DNA of 64,000 nucleotides from Azohydromonas aeria (GTDB taxonomy: Bacteria; Pseudomonadota; Gammaproteobacteria; Burkholderiales; Burkholderiaceae_C). The notes below the pieces were generated by a model. The model was not told the origin of the DNA. It did not search any database and saw only the letters and a list, made by a program, of their open reading frames with translations. A program made the translations under genes and the position numbers. Location: positions 1 through 64,000 of the forward strand of contig NZ_VIDQ01000021.1 in the NCBI RefSeq assembly GCF_009760915.1, written 5' to 3'. This document shows, in pieces, positions 16,798 to 25,640 of the stretch; position 1 is the stretch's first letter; each line of letters starts with the position of its first letter.

Positions 16798-18312
16798 TCA
16801 GAGCTGGCCCTGGCAGAGGTACTTGGTCTGCAGATAGTCGTCCAGGCCATGCACGGAACCTTCGCGGCCGTAGCCTGACTCCTTGACGCCACCAAACGGC
16901 GCGGCCTCAGCCGCGAGCGCTCCTTCGTTGATGCCGACGAGCCCGGTCTGCAAGGTATCCGCCACGCGCCAGATGCGCCGCACATCCGACGCATAGAAGT
17001 AGGCCGCCAGGCCAAAGGGCGTATCGTTGGCGGTGGCAACCACGTCGGCTTCCGTCTCGAAGCGCGTGACCGGCACCACCGGCCCAAACGTTTCCTCGCA
17101 GATACAGGCCATGCGGCTGTCAGCGCCGACCAGCACGGTAGGGGCGAAATAGTTCGCACCCAGGGCCGGCAGCCGCGTTCCACCCACGATGACCCGTGCC
17201 CCGCGCTCGACGGCGTCACGCACATGGCGCTCGATCTTGTCGACGGCGCGCGCATTGATCATCGGACCGATCTGCGCAGCCGGATCGCTGGCCGGGCCGA
17301 CCTTCAGTGCCCCGACCCGTGCCGCGAGCTTTTCGACGAAGGTATCGTGTACTCGCGACTGCACGAAAATCCGGTTCGGGCTCACACAGGTTTGCCCGCC
17401 GTTGCGAAACTTGGCCACCATCAGGCCATCGACCGCGGCGTCGATGTCGGCATCGTCGAAGACGATGAAGGGCGCGTTGCCACCCAGCTCCAGCGAGAGC
17501 CGCTTGAGGGTGTCGGCCGAGCGCCGCGCGAGGTGCTTGCCCACCGGCGTGGACCCGGTGAAGGTGATCTTGCGCACGCGCGGATCATCGAGCCACACGT
17601 CCACGACCTCGGCGGCTCGGGCACGCGATGCGGTCACGATGTTCAACACACCGGCCGGTACCCCGGCCTCCTCGGCGAGCTTGACGAGCGCCAGGGAGGT
17701 CAGCGGCGTGTCTTCAGCGGGCTTGCAGACGACCGTGCAGCCCGCGGCCAGTGCCGGAGCGATCTTGCGCGCGATCATCGCGGCCGGGAAGTTCCACGGC
17801 GTGACGGCGGCCACTACACCCACCGGCTCCTTCAGCGCGAACATGCGCCGGCCGGCCACCGGGGACGGAATGACGTCGCCGTTGGCGCGCGTGGCCTCCT
17901 CGGCGAACCACTCGATGTAGCTTGCCGCATAGGCCACCTCGCCACGGCCTTCGGCCAGCGGCTTGCCCTGCTCCCGCGAGATCAGGCAGCCCAGATCCTC
18001 CTGGTGGGCAATCACCAGGTCGTTCCAGCGCTTGAGGATCTGCGCACGCTGCTTGGCGGGCACCGCACGCCAGGCGGGAAACGCCGCATGAGCCGCGTCG
18101 ACCGCGGCACGTGCCTCGTCGGCACCGCTGTCCGGCACGCTGGCGAACACCGCATCGGTGGCAGGATTCTGGACGTCGAGACGCTGACCGTCGCGCGCCT
18201 CGCACCATTCGCCGCCGATCCATTGGCGGCCGAGCAGCAGGTCGCCGCGTTGCAAGGTCAACGCCTGCGCGTCGCCATTCGTCACCCCGTCGATGTGGGA
18301 AATCGAAGTCAT
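16798..18312 (-). CDS. NAD(P)-dependent aldehyde dehydrogenase, succinate-semialdehyde type
   Basis: 504 residues. Oxidises a semialdehyde to the acid, closest in pattern to GabD-type succinate/glutarate-semialdehyde dehydrogenases: VTPWNFPAAMIARKIAPALAAGC cofactor segment, GSTPVGKHL, catalytic glutamate in LELGGNAP and nucleophile cysteine in NGGQTCVSPNR. The start at 18312 follows AGGAG by 7 nt. It is the last gene of an eight-gene operon, 17 bp after the fused ABC ATPase, so it would finish breakdown of what the importer brings in. Confidence 0.92.
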   Translation of the reverse strand: MTSISHIDGVTNGDAQALTLQRGDLLLGRQWIGGEWCEARDGQRLDVQNPATDAVFASVPDSGADEARAAVDAAHAAFPAWRAVPAKQRAQILKRWNDLVIAHQEDLGCLISREQGKPLAEGRGEVAYAASYIEWFAEEATRANGDVIPSPVAGRRMFALKEPVGVVAAVTPWNFPAAMIARKIAPALAAGCTVVCKPAEDTPLTSLALVKLAEEAGVPAGVLNIVTASRARAAEVVDVWLDDPRVRKITFTGSTPVGKHLARRSADTLKRLSLELGGNAPFIVFDDADIDAAVDGLMVAKFRNGGQTCVSPNRIFVQSRVHDTFVEKLAARVGALKVGPASDPAAQIGPMINARAVDKIERHVRDAVERGARVIVGGTRLPALGANYFAPTVLVGADSRMACICEETFGPVVPVTRFETEADVVATANDTPFGLAAYFYASDVRRIWRVADTLQTGLVGINEGALAAEAAPFGGVKESGYGREGSVHGLDDYLQTKYLCQGQL

Positions 18313-18329
18313 CTGGTACTCCTGTGGTT

Positions 18330-19967
18330 TCATGCTGCCGAAGCCACGGCAACCGGCCGCCGCGCGTCCAGCTCGTCGAGCCAGCCGCAGCGCAGCTCCG
18401 GCACGGCGCGCGCGAGCTGTTCGTAATAGGGATGGTGCGGCCCACGGTCGTAGTCGCACCGCGCCACCTGCGTCAGCTTGCGGCCATGCTGCATCACGAC
18501 GATCTCGTCGCACACCGCACGCACCGTGTGCAGGTCGTGGCTGATGAACAGGTAGGACACGCCCAGCTCGCGCCGCAGCTCGGCGATCAGGTCCAGCACC
18601 GCGGCACCGACCACGGTGTCCAGCGCCGAGGTGACCTCGTCGCACAGGATCAGGTCGGGCTCGGCAGCCAGCGCGCGCGCCAGGTTCACACGCTGCTTCT
18701 GGCCCCCGGAGAGGCCGCCGGGCAGACGCTGCGCGACCGTGCGCGGCAGCTGCACCAGGTCCAGCAGCTCGCCGATGCGCCGCTGCAGCGCCGCGCCCTT
18801 CATGCCCTTGTAGAACTCCAGCGGCCGCGCAAGGATGCTCTCGATGGTCTGCGAAGGGTTCAGCGCCGTGTCTGCCGACTGGAAGACGATCTGGATGCGA
18901 CGCAGCTCGTCGCGCGTGCGCTGTGCCAGCAGCGGCTTCAGCGGGCGGCCGTGGAACTCCATCGTGCCCGCGCACGGCGCCAGCAGCCCGGCGACGGCAC
19001 GGGCCAGCGTCGTCTTCCCCGACCCCGATTCCCCGATCACGCCGATCGCCTGGCCGCGGCGCAGTTCCAGGTCGATGTCCCGAAGGATCATCTTCGCCGG
19101 CCGCCCGTCGGCACCCCGCGGCCCGTAGCCCGCCGACAGCCCCTTTACGCGCAGCAGCACCTCGGCGTCCGCGGCGGTCTGGGCGCCGGCCCGCGGTGCG
19201 GGACGTGCCGCCGCAAGCAGGCTCTTCGTGTACTCGTTCTCGGGCGCCGCAAGCAGCCGCTTGGTCGGGTTCAGCTCGCGCATGCACCCGTTGCGCAGCA
19301 CGAGCACGTGATCGGCCATCTGCGCCACCACCGCCAGATCGTGGCTGACGTACACCGCGGTCACCTTGCGCTCGCGCACGACCCGCCGGAACGCGCGCAG
19401 CACTTCGACTTGCGTGGTCACGTCCAGCGCGGTGGTGGGCTCGTCGAGGATCACCACCTCCGGATCGGTGATCAACGCCATGGCGGCCATCAGTCGCTGC
19501 AACTGGCCGCCCGACACCTGGTGCGGGTAGCGCTGGCCGATCGTCTCGGGGTCGGGCAGCGCCAGCTCGCGAAACAGCGCGATCGCCTTGAGCTCGGCCT
19601 CGGCGCGGTGCAGCGTGCCGTGCAGCACCGCCGGCTCCACGACCTGGTCGAGGATGGTGCGAGAGGGATTGAACGAGGCGGCCGCGCTCTGCGCGATGTA
19701 GGACACGGTACGGCCGCGCAGCGCGCGCAGCTGGCTTGCGCCCAACCCCAGCACATCCACGTCGCCGATGCGGACGCTGCCCCCGGAGACTTGGCAGCCG
19801 CGCCGGGCGTAGCCCATCAGCGCCAACGCCGTCGTCGTCTTACCGGATCCCGACTCGCCGATCAGCGCCAGCACCTCGCCAGGCTGGATCGAGAAGCTCA
19901 CCCGGTCAACCAGCGTGACCCCGCCTGCGCTGATGCACAGGTCCTTCACAACAACAGGGCTGCCCAT
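18330..19967 (-). CDS. fused peptide/nickel-type ABC transporter ATPase (DppD-DppF in one chain)
   Basis: 545 residues with two complete nucleotide-binding domains: Walker A GESGSGKTT in each half, signatures VSGGQLQRL and LSGGQKQRV, Walker B VVILDEPTTALD and LILCDEVTSALD, and H-loops in VSHDL and ISHDL. Dipeptide importers usually have two separate ATPases; here they are one polypeptide, as in some Opp/Gsi-like systems. The ATG overlaps the stop of the upstream permease by one base (TGATG), so translation is coupled. Powers uptake through the two adjacent permeases. Confidence 0.94.
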   Translation of the reverse strand: MGSPVVVKDLCISAGGVTLVDRVSFSIQPGEVLALIGESGSGKTTTALALMGYARRGCQVSGGSVRIGDVDVLGLGASQLRALRGRTVSYIAQSAAASFNPSRTILDQVVEPAVLHGTLHRAEAELKAIALFRELALPDPETIGQRYPHQVSGGQLQRLMAAMALITDPEVVILDEPTTALDVTTQVEVLRAFRRVVRERKVTAVYVSHDLAVVAQMADHVLVLRNGCMRELNPTKRLLAAPENEYTKSLLAAARPAPRAGAQTAADAEVLLRVKGLSAGYGPRGADGRPAKMILRDIDLELRRGQAIGVIGESGSGKTTLARAVAGLLAPCAGTMEFHGRPLKPLLAQRTRDELRRIQIVFQSADTALNPSQTIESILARPLEFYKGMKGAALQRRIGELLDLVQLPRTVAQRLPGGLSGGQKQRVNLARALAAEPDLILCDEVTSALDTVVGAAVLDLIAELRRELGVSYLFISHDLHTVRAVCDEIVVMQHGRKLTQVARCDYDRGPHHPYYEQLARAVPELRCGWLDELDARRPVAVASAA

Positions 19968-20845
19968 CAACGTGCTCCACGTTCGCGGGCCGCGCGGCCC
20001 GGCAGGTTGTCGATCACCAGGTTGACCGAGATCGTCAGGCTTGCAATAGCCAGCGACGGTGCGATCACCGCTGCGCCGCCATCGGCCAGAGAACCGATGT
20101 TTTCGCGCACCAGCGAGCCCCAGTCGGCCGCAGGCGGCTGCACACCCAGTCCTAGGAAGCTCAGGGCCGCGAGCAGCAGCACGATGTAGACGAAGCGCAG
20201 CCCCAGGTCCGCCAGGATCGGCCCGGCGATGTTGGGCAGGATCTCGCGCAGCATGACGTACAGCGTGCCTTCGCCCCGCGTACGTGCGACCGTCACGTAA
20301 TCCAGGGCGTTGATGTTGACCGCCAGCGAGCGCGCGATGCGGTAAGCACCGGGCACGTAGATGATCGCAGCGGCAACCACGAGCATTGTCACCGACGAGC
20401 CGAAGCTGGCCACCATCAGCAGCGCAAACATCTTGCTCGGAATGGCGGTCAGGGTGTCCAGGCCGCGGCTGAGCGTCGCGTCGATCCAGCGCCCGCTGGC
20501 CGCGGCCAGCAACGCGAGCAGCGTCCCCACGCCCCCGGCCAGAAGCGTCGCGACGATGGCGACCCCGACCGTGTAGCGCGCGCCTTCAATCACGCGCGCC
20601 AGCATGTCGCGCCCCAGGTAGTCGGTGCCCAGCCAATGCTCGGCGCTGATGGGCCCGAACACCTCGCCGCCGCCCTGGGTGGCGCTGTTCGACAGCAGCG
20701 TCGGGCCCAGTGCCGCAGCCAGTATCCAGAAGCCCAGCACCAGCAGGCCGAGGACTCCCGATGCGCCGAACTGGGTGAGCCACCCGGCACGCGCACGCAG
20801 CGTGGGCGGCGGAAAGCTGCCCGATGTGGAGGAAGTTGTGGTCAT
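19967..20845 (-). CDS. ABC transporter permease, DppC family
   Basis: 292-residue inner-membrane permease of a dipeptide/oligopeptide-type importer. About six membrane segments; the N-terminal segment, WLGTDYLGRDMLARVIEGARYTVGV, and the EAA-like loop ARTRGEGTLYVMLREILPNIAGP are visible. A close paralogue of the permease at 9567-10433. It lies 10 bp downstream of the DppB-type partner and overlaps the ATPase gene. Confidence 0.93.
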   Translation of the reverse strand: MTTTSSTSGSFPPPTLRARAGWLTQFGASGVLGLLVLGFWILAAALGPTLLSNSATQGGGEVFGPISAEHWLGTDYLGRDMLARVIEGARYTVGVAIVATLLAGGVGTLLALLAAASGRWIDATLSRGLDTLTAIPSKMFALLMVASFGSSVTMLVVAAAIIYVPGAYRIARSLAVNINALDYVTVARTRGEGTLYVMLREILPNIAGPILADLGLRFVYIVLLLAALSFLGLGVQPPAADWGSLVRENIGSLADGGAAVIAPSLAIASLTISVNLVIDNLPGRAARERGAR

Positions 20846-20855
20846 AGGTGTACCC

Positions 20856-21812
20856 TCAACGGTGCCGCAGCCGCGGGTTGGCGACGATGCCGCAGATGTC
20901 GGCGGCGGTCACGAGGATGAGATAACCGGCGCAGAACAGCATCGCGCAGGCCTGTACCAGCGGCATGTCGCGCTGCACGACGCCATCGACCATCAGCTTG
21001 GCCACGCCCGGATAGTTGAAGATAGTCTCGACGATGATCACGCCGCCAAGCAGGTAGGACAGGCTCAAGGCCACCGCATTGGCAATCGGCCCGACCGCGT
21101 TGGGCAGCGCATGCGCCAGCACCATCCGCAGCGGCGAGGCGCCCTTGAGCCGCACCATTTCGATGTACGGCGCCTCCAGCTGATCCACCACGGCGGCGCG
21201 GCTCATGCGCATCATCTGCGCCACGATCACGCAGCACAGCGTCAGCACCGGCATGGCGAACGCCCGCAGCATCTGGCCCAGCGACTCGATGTCGTTGACG
21301 TAGGAGAGCGCCGGGAACCACTTCAGCTGGACGGCGAACAGCAGCACCGCCAGCGTCGCGACCAGGAACTCCGGCACCGACACCACCGCCACCGCCGTCG
21401 TCGAGGCGGCCCGGTCGAACCACGAGCCGCGCCAGACCGCCGCCGAAATTCCCAGCGCCAGGGCGATGGGCACCGAGAACACGGCCGTCACGGCAGCGAG
21501 CAGCAGCGAGTTCGGCAGCCGGCTCGAGATCAGCTCGGTCACCGGCAGCTGTGTCGTTGCCGACTTGCCGAGGTCGCCCTGCAGCAGGCCACCGAGCCAG
21601 CGCACGTAGCGCTCGGGCGCCGGCACGTCCAGGCCCATCTGGGCGCGCAGCGCCGCCAGCGCCTCGGGCGTGGCATCCTGGCCAAGCTGCTCCTGGGCCG
21701 CGTCGCCGGGCAGCACCGCCGTGATTGCGAACACAACCGCCGATACCGCCAGCAGTGACAGCAGCGCCAGCCCGATGCGCTGCAGCAGCAATTTGATGAT
21801 GACTCCGTTCAT
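20856..21812 (-). CDS. ABC transporter permease, DppB family
   Basis: 318-residue permease. Typical start IIKLLLQRIGLALLSLLAVSAVVFA (membrane segment 1), a periplasmic segment with LGLDVPAPERYVRWLGGLLQGDLG-like wording, and the EAA loop VRLKGASPLRMVLAHALPNAVGP. ATG at 21812; a GTG immediately before it is an alternative. It sits 21 bp after the binding-protein gene and 10 bp before DppC. Confidence 0.93.
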   Translation of the reverse strand: MNGVIIKLLLQRIGLALLSLLAVSAVVFAITAVLPGDAAQEQLGQDATPEALAALRAQMGLDVPAPERYVRWLGGLLQGDLGKSATTQLPVTELISSRLPNSLLLAAVTAVFSVPIALALGISAAVWRGSWFDRAASTTAVAVVSVPEFLVATLAVLLFAVQLKWFPALSYVNDIESLGQMLRAFAMPVLTLCCVIVAQMMRMSRAAVVDQLEAPYIEMVRLKGASPLRMVLAHALPNAVGPIANAVALSLSYLLGGVIIVETIFNYPGVAKLMVDGVVQRDMPLVQACAMLFCAGYLILVTAADICGIVANPRLRHR

Positions 21813-21833
21813 CACAGTCGACCTGCTTGCTGT

Positions 21834-23450
21834 TCAGGCGTCGAGCCAGACGTTTTCGGCGAAGCCGTAGGCCATCATGCCGCCCAGCGGGATGGACGAC
21901 AGGCCCTTGAGCTTGGCGCTGTGCCCGTCCAGGCTGGGCAGGAACAGCGGAATGCCGATGCCGGCTTGCTCGTGGATCATCGTCTGCATGTCCACGTACA
22001 GCTGCTTGCGCTTGGCGAAGTCGGTCTCGGCGCGCGCAGCCAGCAGCAGCTGGTCGAACTTCTCGCTCTTCCAACGCGACTCGTTCCACTGCGCATCGGA
22101 CTTGAAGAACTGCGTGAGCACCGTGTCAGCCGTCGGGCGCGCGTTCACGTTGCCGAAGCCCACCGGGCTGTTGAGCCAGTGGTTGGACCAGTAGCCGTCG
22201 GCCGGCATGCGCTTGATGTCCATGTCCAGCCCGGCGCTCTTGGCGGCCCGCTGCAGCACGACGGCCATCTCGATCGAATACTTTGCAGCCTCGGACGCCA
22301 CGACAGTGACCTTGTTGTCGATACCGGACTTCTTCAGATGGAACTTCGCCTTCTCCGGATCAAAGGCCCGCTGCGGCAGGCCGGCATGGTAGAAGCGGCT
22401 GCTCGGATGAATCGGATGGTCGTTGGCGACGGTCGCGAGGCCCTGCGTCACCGTCTTCTTCAACAGCTCGCGGTCGAGCAGGTGCTTCATGCCGAGCACG
22501 AAGTCGGGATTTGCGCCGGGCGAGGTGTCCTTGCGCATGATCAGGCTCGTGTACTGGCCCGACTGCGTCACGAACACCGCGTAGCCCGGCGTGCTGCGCA
22601 CGCGCTGCACAGAGTACGGCTTGAGGGCGGCCACCATCTCGAAGCCGCCGGACAGCAGCGCGTTGACACGCGCCGCTTCGTCGCTGATGCCGACGAATTC
22701 GATTTCGTCCAGGTAAGGCTGGCCGGGCTTCCAGTAGCTGTCGTTGCGCACCACCACCGAGCGCACGCCAGGCTTGAACTCCTTGAGCTTGTAGGGCCCC
22801 GTGCCGATGCCGGCGCTGAAGTCCGTGGTACCTGCCTTGACGATGTGGAAGTGGAAGGTGCCGAGCACGGCCGGCAGGTCCGCATTGGGCGCCTGCAGCA
22901 CGACGGTCACTTCGTTGGGGCCCGTGGCCTTGACGGCCTCGATCTGGTCGGCCAGAACCTTGGCCTTGGAGCCCGTGGCCGGGTCCTTGTGGCGCATCAG
23001 CGAGAACGCCACGTCCTCGGCCGTGAGCGCCTTGCCGTCGTGGAACGTCACGCCCTTGCGCAGCTTGAAGACCCAGGTCTTTGCATCGCTGGTGCTGTAG
23101 GACTCGGCCAGTTGCGGCTGGGGCGTCAGGCTGGCATCGAGCGCGAACAGGCCGTTGTAGAGCATGCAGCCGCGCGAATAGTCGGTGCTGTTGGACTGCT
23201 TGGCCGGATCCAGCGTGTCATTGACCGAGGTCGTTTCGCCGGCAACGCGGATCTTGCCCCCACGCTTGGGAGTTTGCGCATGCGCCGACATCGCGGCCGT
23301 CGCGAGACCACCGGCCAGCGTGGCCTGCATGCCGCCGGCCATGAGCATCGCCAGCACGTCTCGCCGGCTGGCACCGCGCCTGAGCGCGCCCATCAACGCC
23401 TGGCTCTCCTGAGGTCCGACGAGGCCCTCGAACATTTTGCGATCGGTCAT
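21834..23450 (-). CDS. ABC transporter substrate-binding protein, peptide/opine family 5
   Basis: 538-residue periplasmic binding protein (SBP_bac_5). A 30-residue cytoplasmic-like lead precedes a twin-arginine-like signal (ASRRDVLAMLMAGG, ending SAHAQ), followed by DTLDPAKQSNSTDYSRG, KLRKGVTFHDGKALTAEDVAFSL and IGTGPYKLKEFKPG, the hallmark motifs of the family. Family members bind peptides, opines, nickel or glutathione. First gene of the transporter block; a paralogue occurs at 44480-46099 and a tail fragment at 10534-10593. Confidence 0.93.
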   Translation of the reverse strand: MTDRKMFEGLVGPQESQALMGALRRGASRRDVLAMLMAGGMQATLAGGLATAAMSAHAQTPKRGGKIRVAGETTSVNDTLDPAKQSNSTDYSRGCMLYNGLFALDASLTPQPQLAESYSTSDAKTWVFKLRKGVTFHDGKALTAEDVAFSLMRHKDPATGSKAKVLADQIEAVKATGPNEVTVVLQAPNADLPAVLGTFHFHIVKAGTTDFSAGIGTGPYKLKEFKPGVRSVVVRNDSYWKPGQPYLDEIEFVGISDEAARVNALLSGGFEMVAALKPYSVQRVRSTPGYAVFVTQSGQYTSLIMRKDTSPGANPDFVLGMKHLLDRELLKKTVTQGLATVANDHPIHPSSRFYHAGLPQRAFDPEKAKFHLKKSGIDNKVTVVASEAAKYSIEMAVVLQRAAKSAGLDMDIKRMPADGYWSNHWLNSPVGFGNVNARPTADTVLTQFFKSDAQWNESRWKSEKFDQLLLAARAETDFAKRKQLYVDMQTMIHEQAGIGIPLFLPSLDGHSAKLKGLSSIPLGGMMAYGFAENVWLDA

Positions 23451-23506
23451 GGTGTCTCACTCCAGATAAGTAGTTGGCGGGATAGTTAGATTTATTGGGT
23501 GGAGCG

Positions 23507-24799
23507 TCAGGCCAGGCGGTCCTTGAGCCGGAAATACAGGCCGACCGCGGGCAGGAACCACGGCGGGCCGAAGTGGCCGGGCACGGCGGGCCAGTCGCGG
23601 CCGCGCCACGGGTTGGCCTGGGCGTCGCCTTCCATCACCGCAGCCATGCGCTGCCCCATCAGCACCGACATCTGCGTGCCGTGTCCGCTGTAGCCCATCG
23701 AGTAAAAGACGCCGTCGCGCTCGCCGGCATGCGGCAAGCGGTCCTGCGTCATGTCCACCAGCCCGCCCCAGCAGTAGTCGATCCGCACGCCGGCCAGCGT
23801 CGGGAAGATCTGTTCCAGCCCGGCACGCAGGATCGCACCGCTTTTCGAATCCGAGGTGGGGCTGGAGATCGCAAAGCGCGCCCGGCCGCCGAACACCAGC
23901 CGGTGGTCGGGTGTCAGGCGGAAGTAGTGGTGGATGTTGGCAATCGTGACGTAGGTACGCCGCTCACGCAGCAACGCCTGCGCCCTCTCGGCACCGAGCG
24001 GCTCGGTGACGATGATGAAGCTGCCGATCGGCACGATGCGCCGCCGCAGCCAGCCAAAGGTGCCGTAGCCGCCATGGCGCGCCGCGCCGTTGGCCAGCAG
24101 CACCTGGCCGGCCCTGATCACGCCCCGGCTGGTGTGCACGCGGTGCGCCTGGCCGCGGCCGATGCGTTCCAGCTTCGTGACGCAGCAGTCCAGGTGGATC
24201 TGGGCACCGTGCCTCTGTGCAGCCGCCGCCAGGCCGTTGGCGAAACGCCCCATGTGCATCTGGCCGCTGCGCTTGTACAGCAGACCGCCTTCGAAGCGGT
24301 CGCTGGACACCTCGCCACGCACACGCGCCGCATCGAGGATCTCGATGTCGGTGTCGACCCGGTCCGCGCGCAGCCGATCGGCACTGCGCTTGAGCGAGTC
24401 GAGGTGCGCCGCGCGCGTGGCGAGCTTGAGCTTGCCGGTGCGCATGAAGTCGCAGTCGATGGCTTCCTCGCGCACGATGCCTTCGACGGCATCGACGGCG
24501 GCGTCGTAGGCGTGGTACCAGGCTCGCGCCTGTTCCACGCCCACCTTCGCGGCGACTTCCGCGTAGTCCACCGCCAGCCCGTTGTTGACGTGGCCGCCGT
24601 TGCGGCCGGAGGCCTCGGCAGCCACGCGTTCACCGGCCTCCAGCACCACCACCGATGCGCCGCGTCGCGCCAGCGCCAGCGCCGCCGACAGCCCCGTGAA
24701 GCCGCCACCCACGATGGCGACGTCGCACTGGGCCGGCAGCGCGTGCGCCGTCGGCTCGAATGCGGGCGCCGATTCGGTCCAGTACGACGTGAGCTTCAT
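23507..24799 (-). CDS. FAD-dependent amine oxidoreductase, PuuB-like
   Basis: 430 residues. FAD motif CDVAIVGGGFTGLSAALALARRG at residues 25-47; SGRNGGHVNNG, FGGRARFAI and the C-terminal YSMGYSGHGTQMSVLMG are typical of gamma-glutamylputrescine oxidase/PuuB-like enzymes, which oxidise an amine to an aldehyde plus ammonia. Together with two aldehyde dehydrogenases in the same operon this gives an amine-to-acid route. Start 24799 has GGAAG 7 nt upstream. The last residues (PWFLPAVGLYFRLKDRLA) are shared with the paralogue at 46137-47414. Confidence 0.9.
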   Translation of the reverse strand: MKLTSYWTESAPAFEPTAHALPAQCDVAIVGGGFTGLSAALALARRGASVVVLEAGERVAAEASGRNGGHVNNGLAVDYAEVAAKVGVEQARAWYHAYDAAVDAVEGIVREEAIDCDFMRTGKLKLATRAAHLDSLKRSADRLRADRVDTDIEILDAARVRGEVSSDRFEGGLLYKRSGQMHMGRFANGLAAAAQRHGAQIHLDCCVTKLERIGRGQAHRVHTSRGVIRAGQVLLANGAARHGGYGTFGWLRRRIVPIGSFIIVTEPLGAERAQALLRERRTYVTIANIHHYFRLTPDHRLVFGGRARFAISSPTSDSKSGAILRAGLEQIFPTLAGVRIDYCWGGLVDMTQDRLPHAGERDGVFYSMGYSGHGTQMSVLMGQRMAAVMEGDAQANPWRGRDWPAVPGHFGPPWFLPAVGLYFRLKDRLA

Positions 24800-24812
24800 C
24801 GCTGGCTTCCGT

Positions 24813-25484
24813 TCAGAGGCCCACGACGCCCGGCAGGCCGCCGATGTCCTGGATCTCGACATAGCGGTAAGCAGGGTTGCCCGGACCATGGCCACGGTTG
24901 ACAAAGACCTTGTTGACGATGCCGATGTCGTCGGCTGACATCAGGTCGTAGCGCAGGCTGGACGACACGTGCAGCACGTCCTCGGGGTTGCAGCCGAGCG
25001 AGTCCAGCATGAACTCGAAAGCCTTGAGCCGCGGCTTGTAGGCCTGCGCCTGCTGTGCGGTGTAGACGCGATGGAAGGGCGCACCCAGCATGGCGACGTT
25101 GGTCTGGATTTGATGGTCCATCGCGTTGGACAGGATCACCAGCGGGATCTCCTTGGCCACCTTGGCCAGTCCGGCCGGCACGTCGTCGTGAGGGCCCCAG
25201 GTGGGCACGGCATCGACGTAGCGCTGCGCCTCGGCATCCAGGTACTGCAGCTTCCACTTCCTGCACAGGCGGCGCACGGCGTTCTTCAGCACCACGTCGT
25301 AGGGCTGCCAGTCGCCCAGCACCTCGTCGAAGCGGTAGGCCGTGAAGTCGGCGATGAACTGCTCCATCTGCTCGGCCGACACGCGGTCGGCGAAGATCTC
25401 GCGGGTCAGCTCACCCATGCGGAAGCGGGTCAGCGTTCCGTAGCAGTCGAACGTGATGTACTTGGGTCGGAACTTCATCGTCAT
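24813..25484 (-). CDS. HAD-superfamily hydrolase, haloacid dehalogenase type II
   Basis: 223 residues. Motif I with the nucleophile aspartate is ITFDCYGTLTRF (about residues 9-20), motif II is PLVILSNAM, the conserved lysine is in AQAYKPRLKAFEF and the acidic motif IV is in RYDLMSADDIG. These give hydrolase chemistry of the L-2-haloacid dehalogenase/phosphatase group, but the true substrate in amine-catabolic operons is unknown. The gene sits 13 bp before the PuuB-like gene and 156 bp after the aldehyde dehydrogenase. A truncated paralogue without motif I lies at 39728-40255. Confidence 0.9.
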   Translation of the reverse strand: MTMKFRPKYITFDCYGTLTRFRMGELTREIFADRVSAEQMEQFIADFTAYRFDEVLGDWQPYDVVLKNAVRRLCRKWKLQYLDAEAQRYVDAVPTWGPHDDVPAGLAKVAKEIPLVILSNAMDHQIQTNVAMLGAPFHRVYTAQQAQAYKPRLKAFEFMLDSLGCNPEDVLHVSSSLRYDLMSADDIGIVNKVFVNRGHGPGNPAYRYVEIQDIGGLPGVVGL

Positions 25485-25640
25485 GTCTCGTCGTTGAGGG
25501 TTGTTGCCGGCAAAGTCATTGCAACATAGGTGCGCATCGCAACGGTGGTGAATCACGGGTCCTGAACCGAGCAAACTGCGGTTTGAAGGTGCCGGTACGG
25601 CATGCCATGCCATGCGCTCTGGAGGGGTGCGCGGCACACC

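Noticed and set aside
18111-20189. Very long plus-strand open frame opposite the ABC operon
   Set aside because: A high-G+C shadow frame: it lies antisense to genes with clear Walker and permease motifs, and the encoded Arg/His/Gln-rich product matches no family. The same holds for plus-strand frames at 143-1303 and 4523-5668 and the minus-strand frame at 37429-39990.
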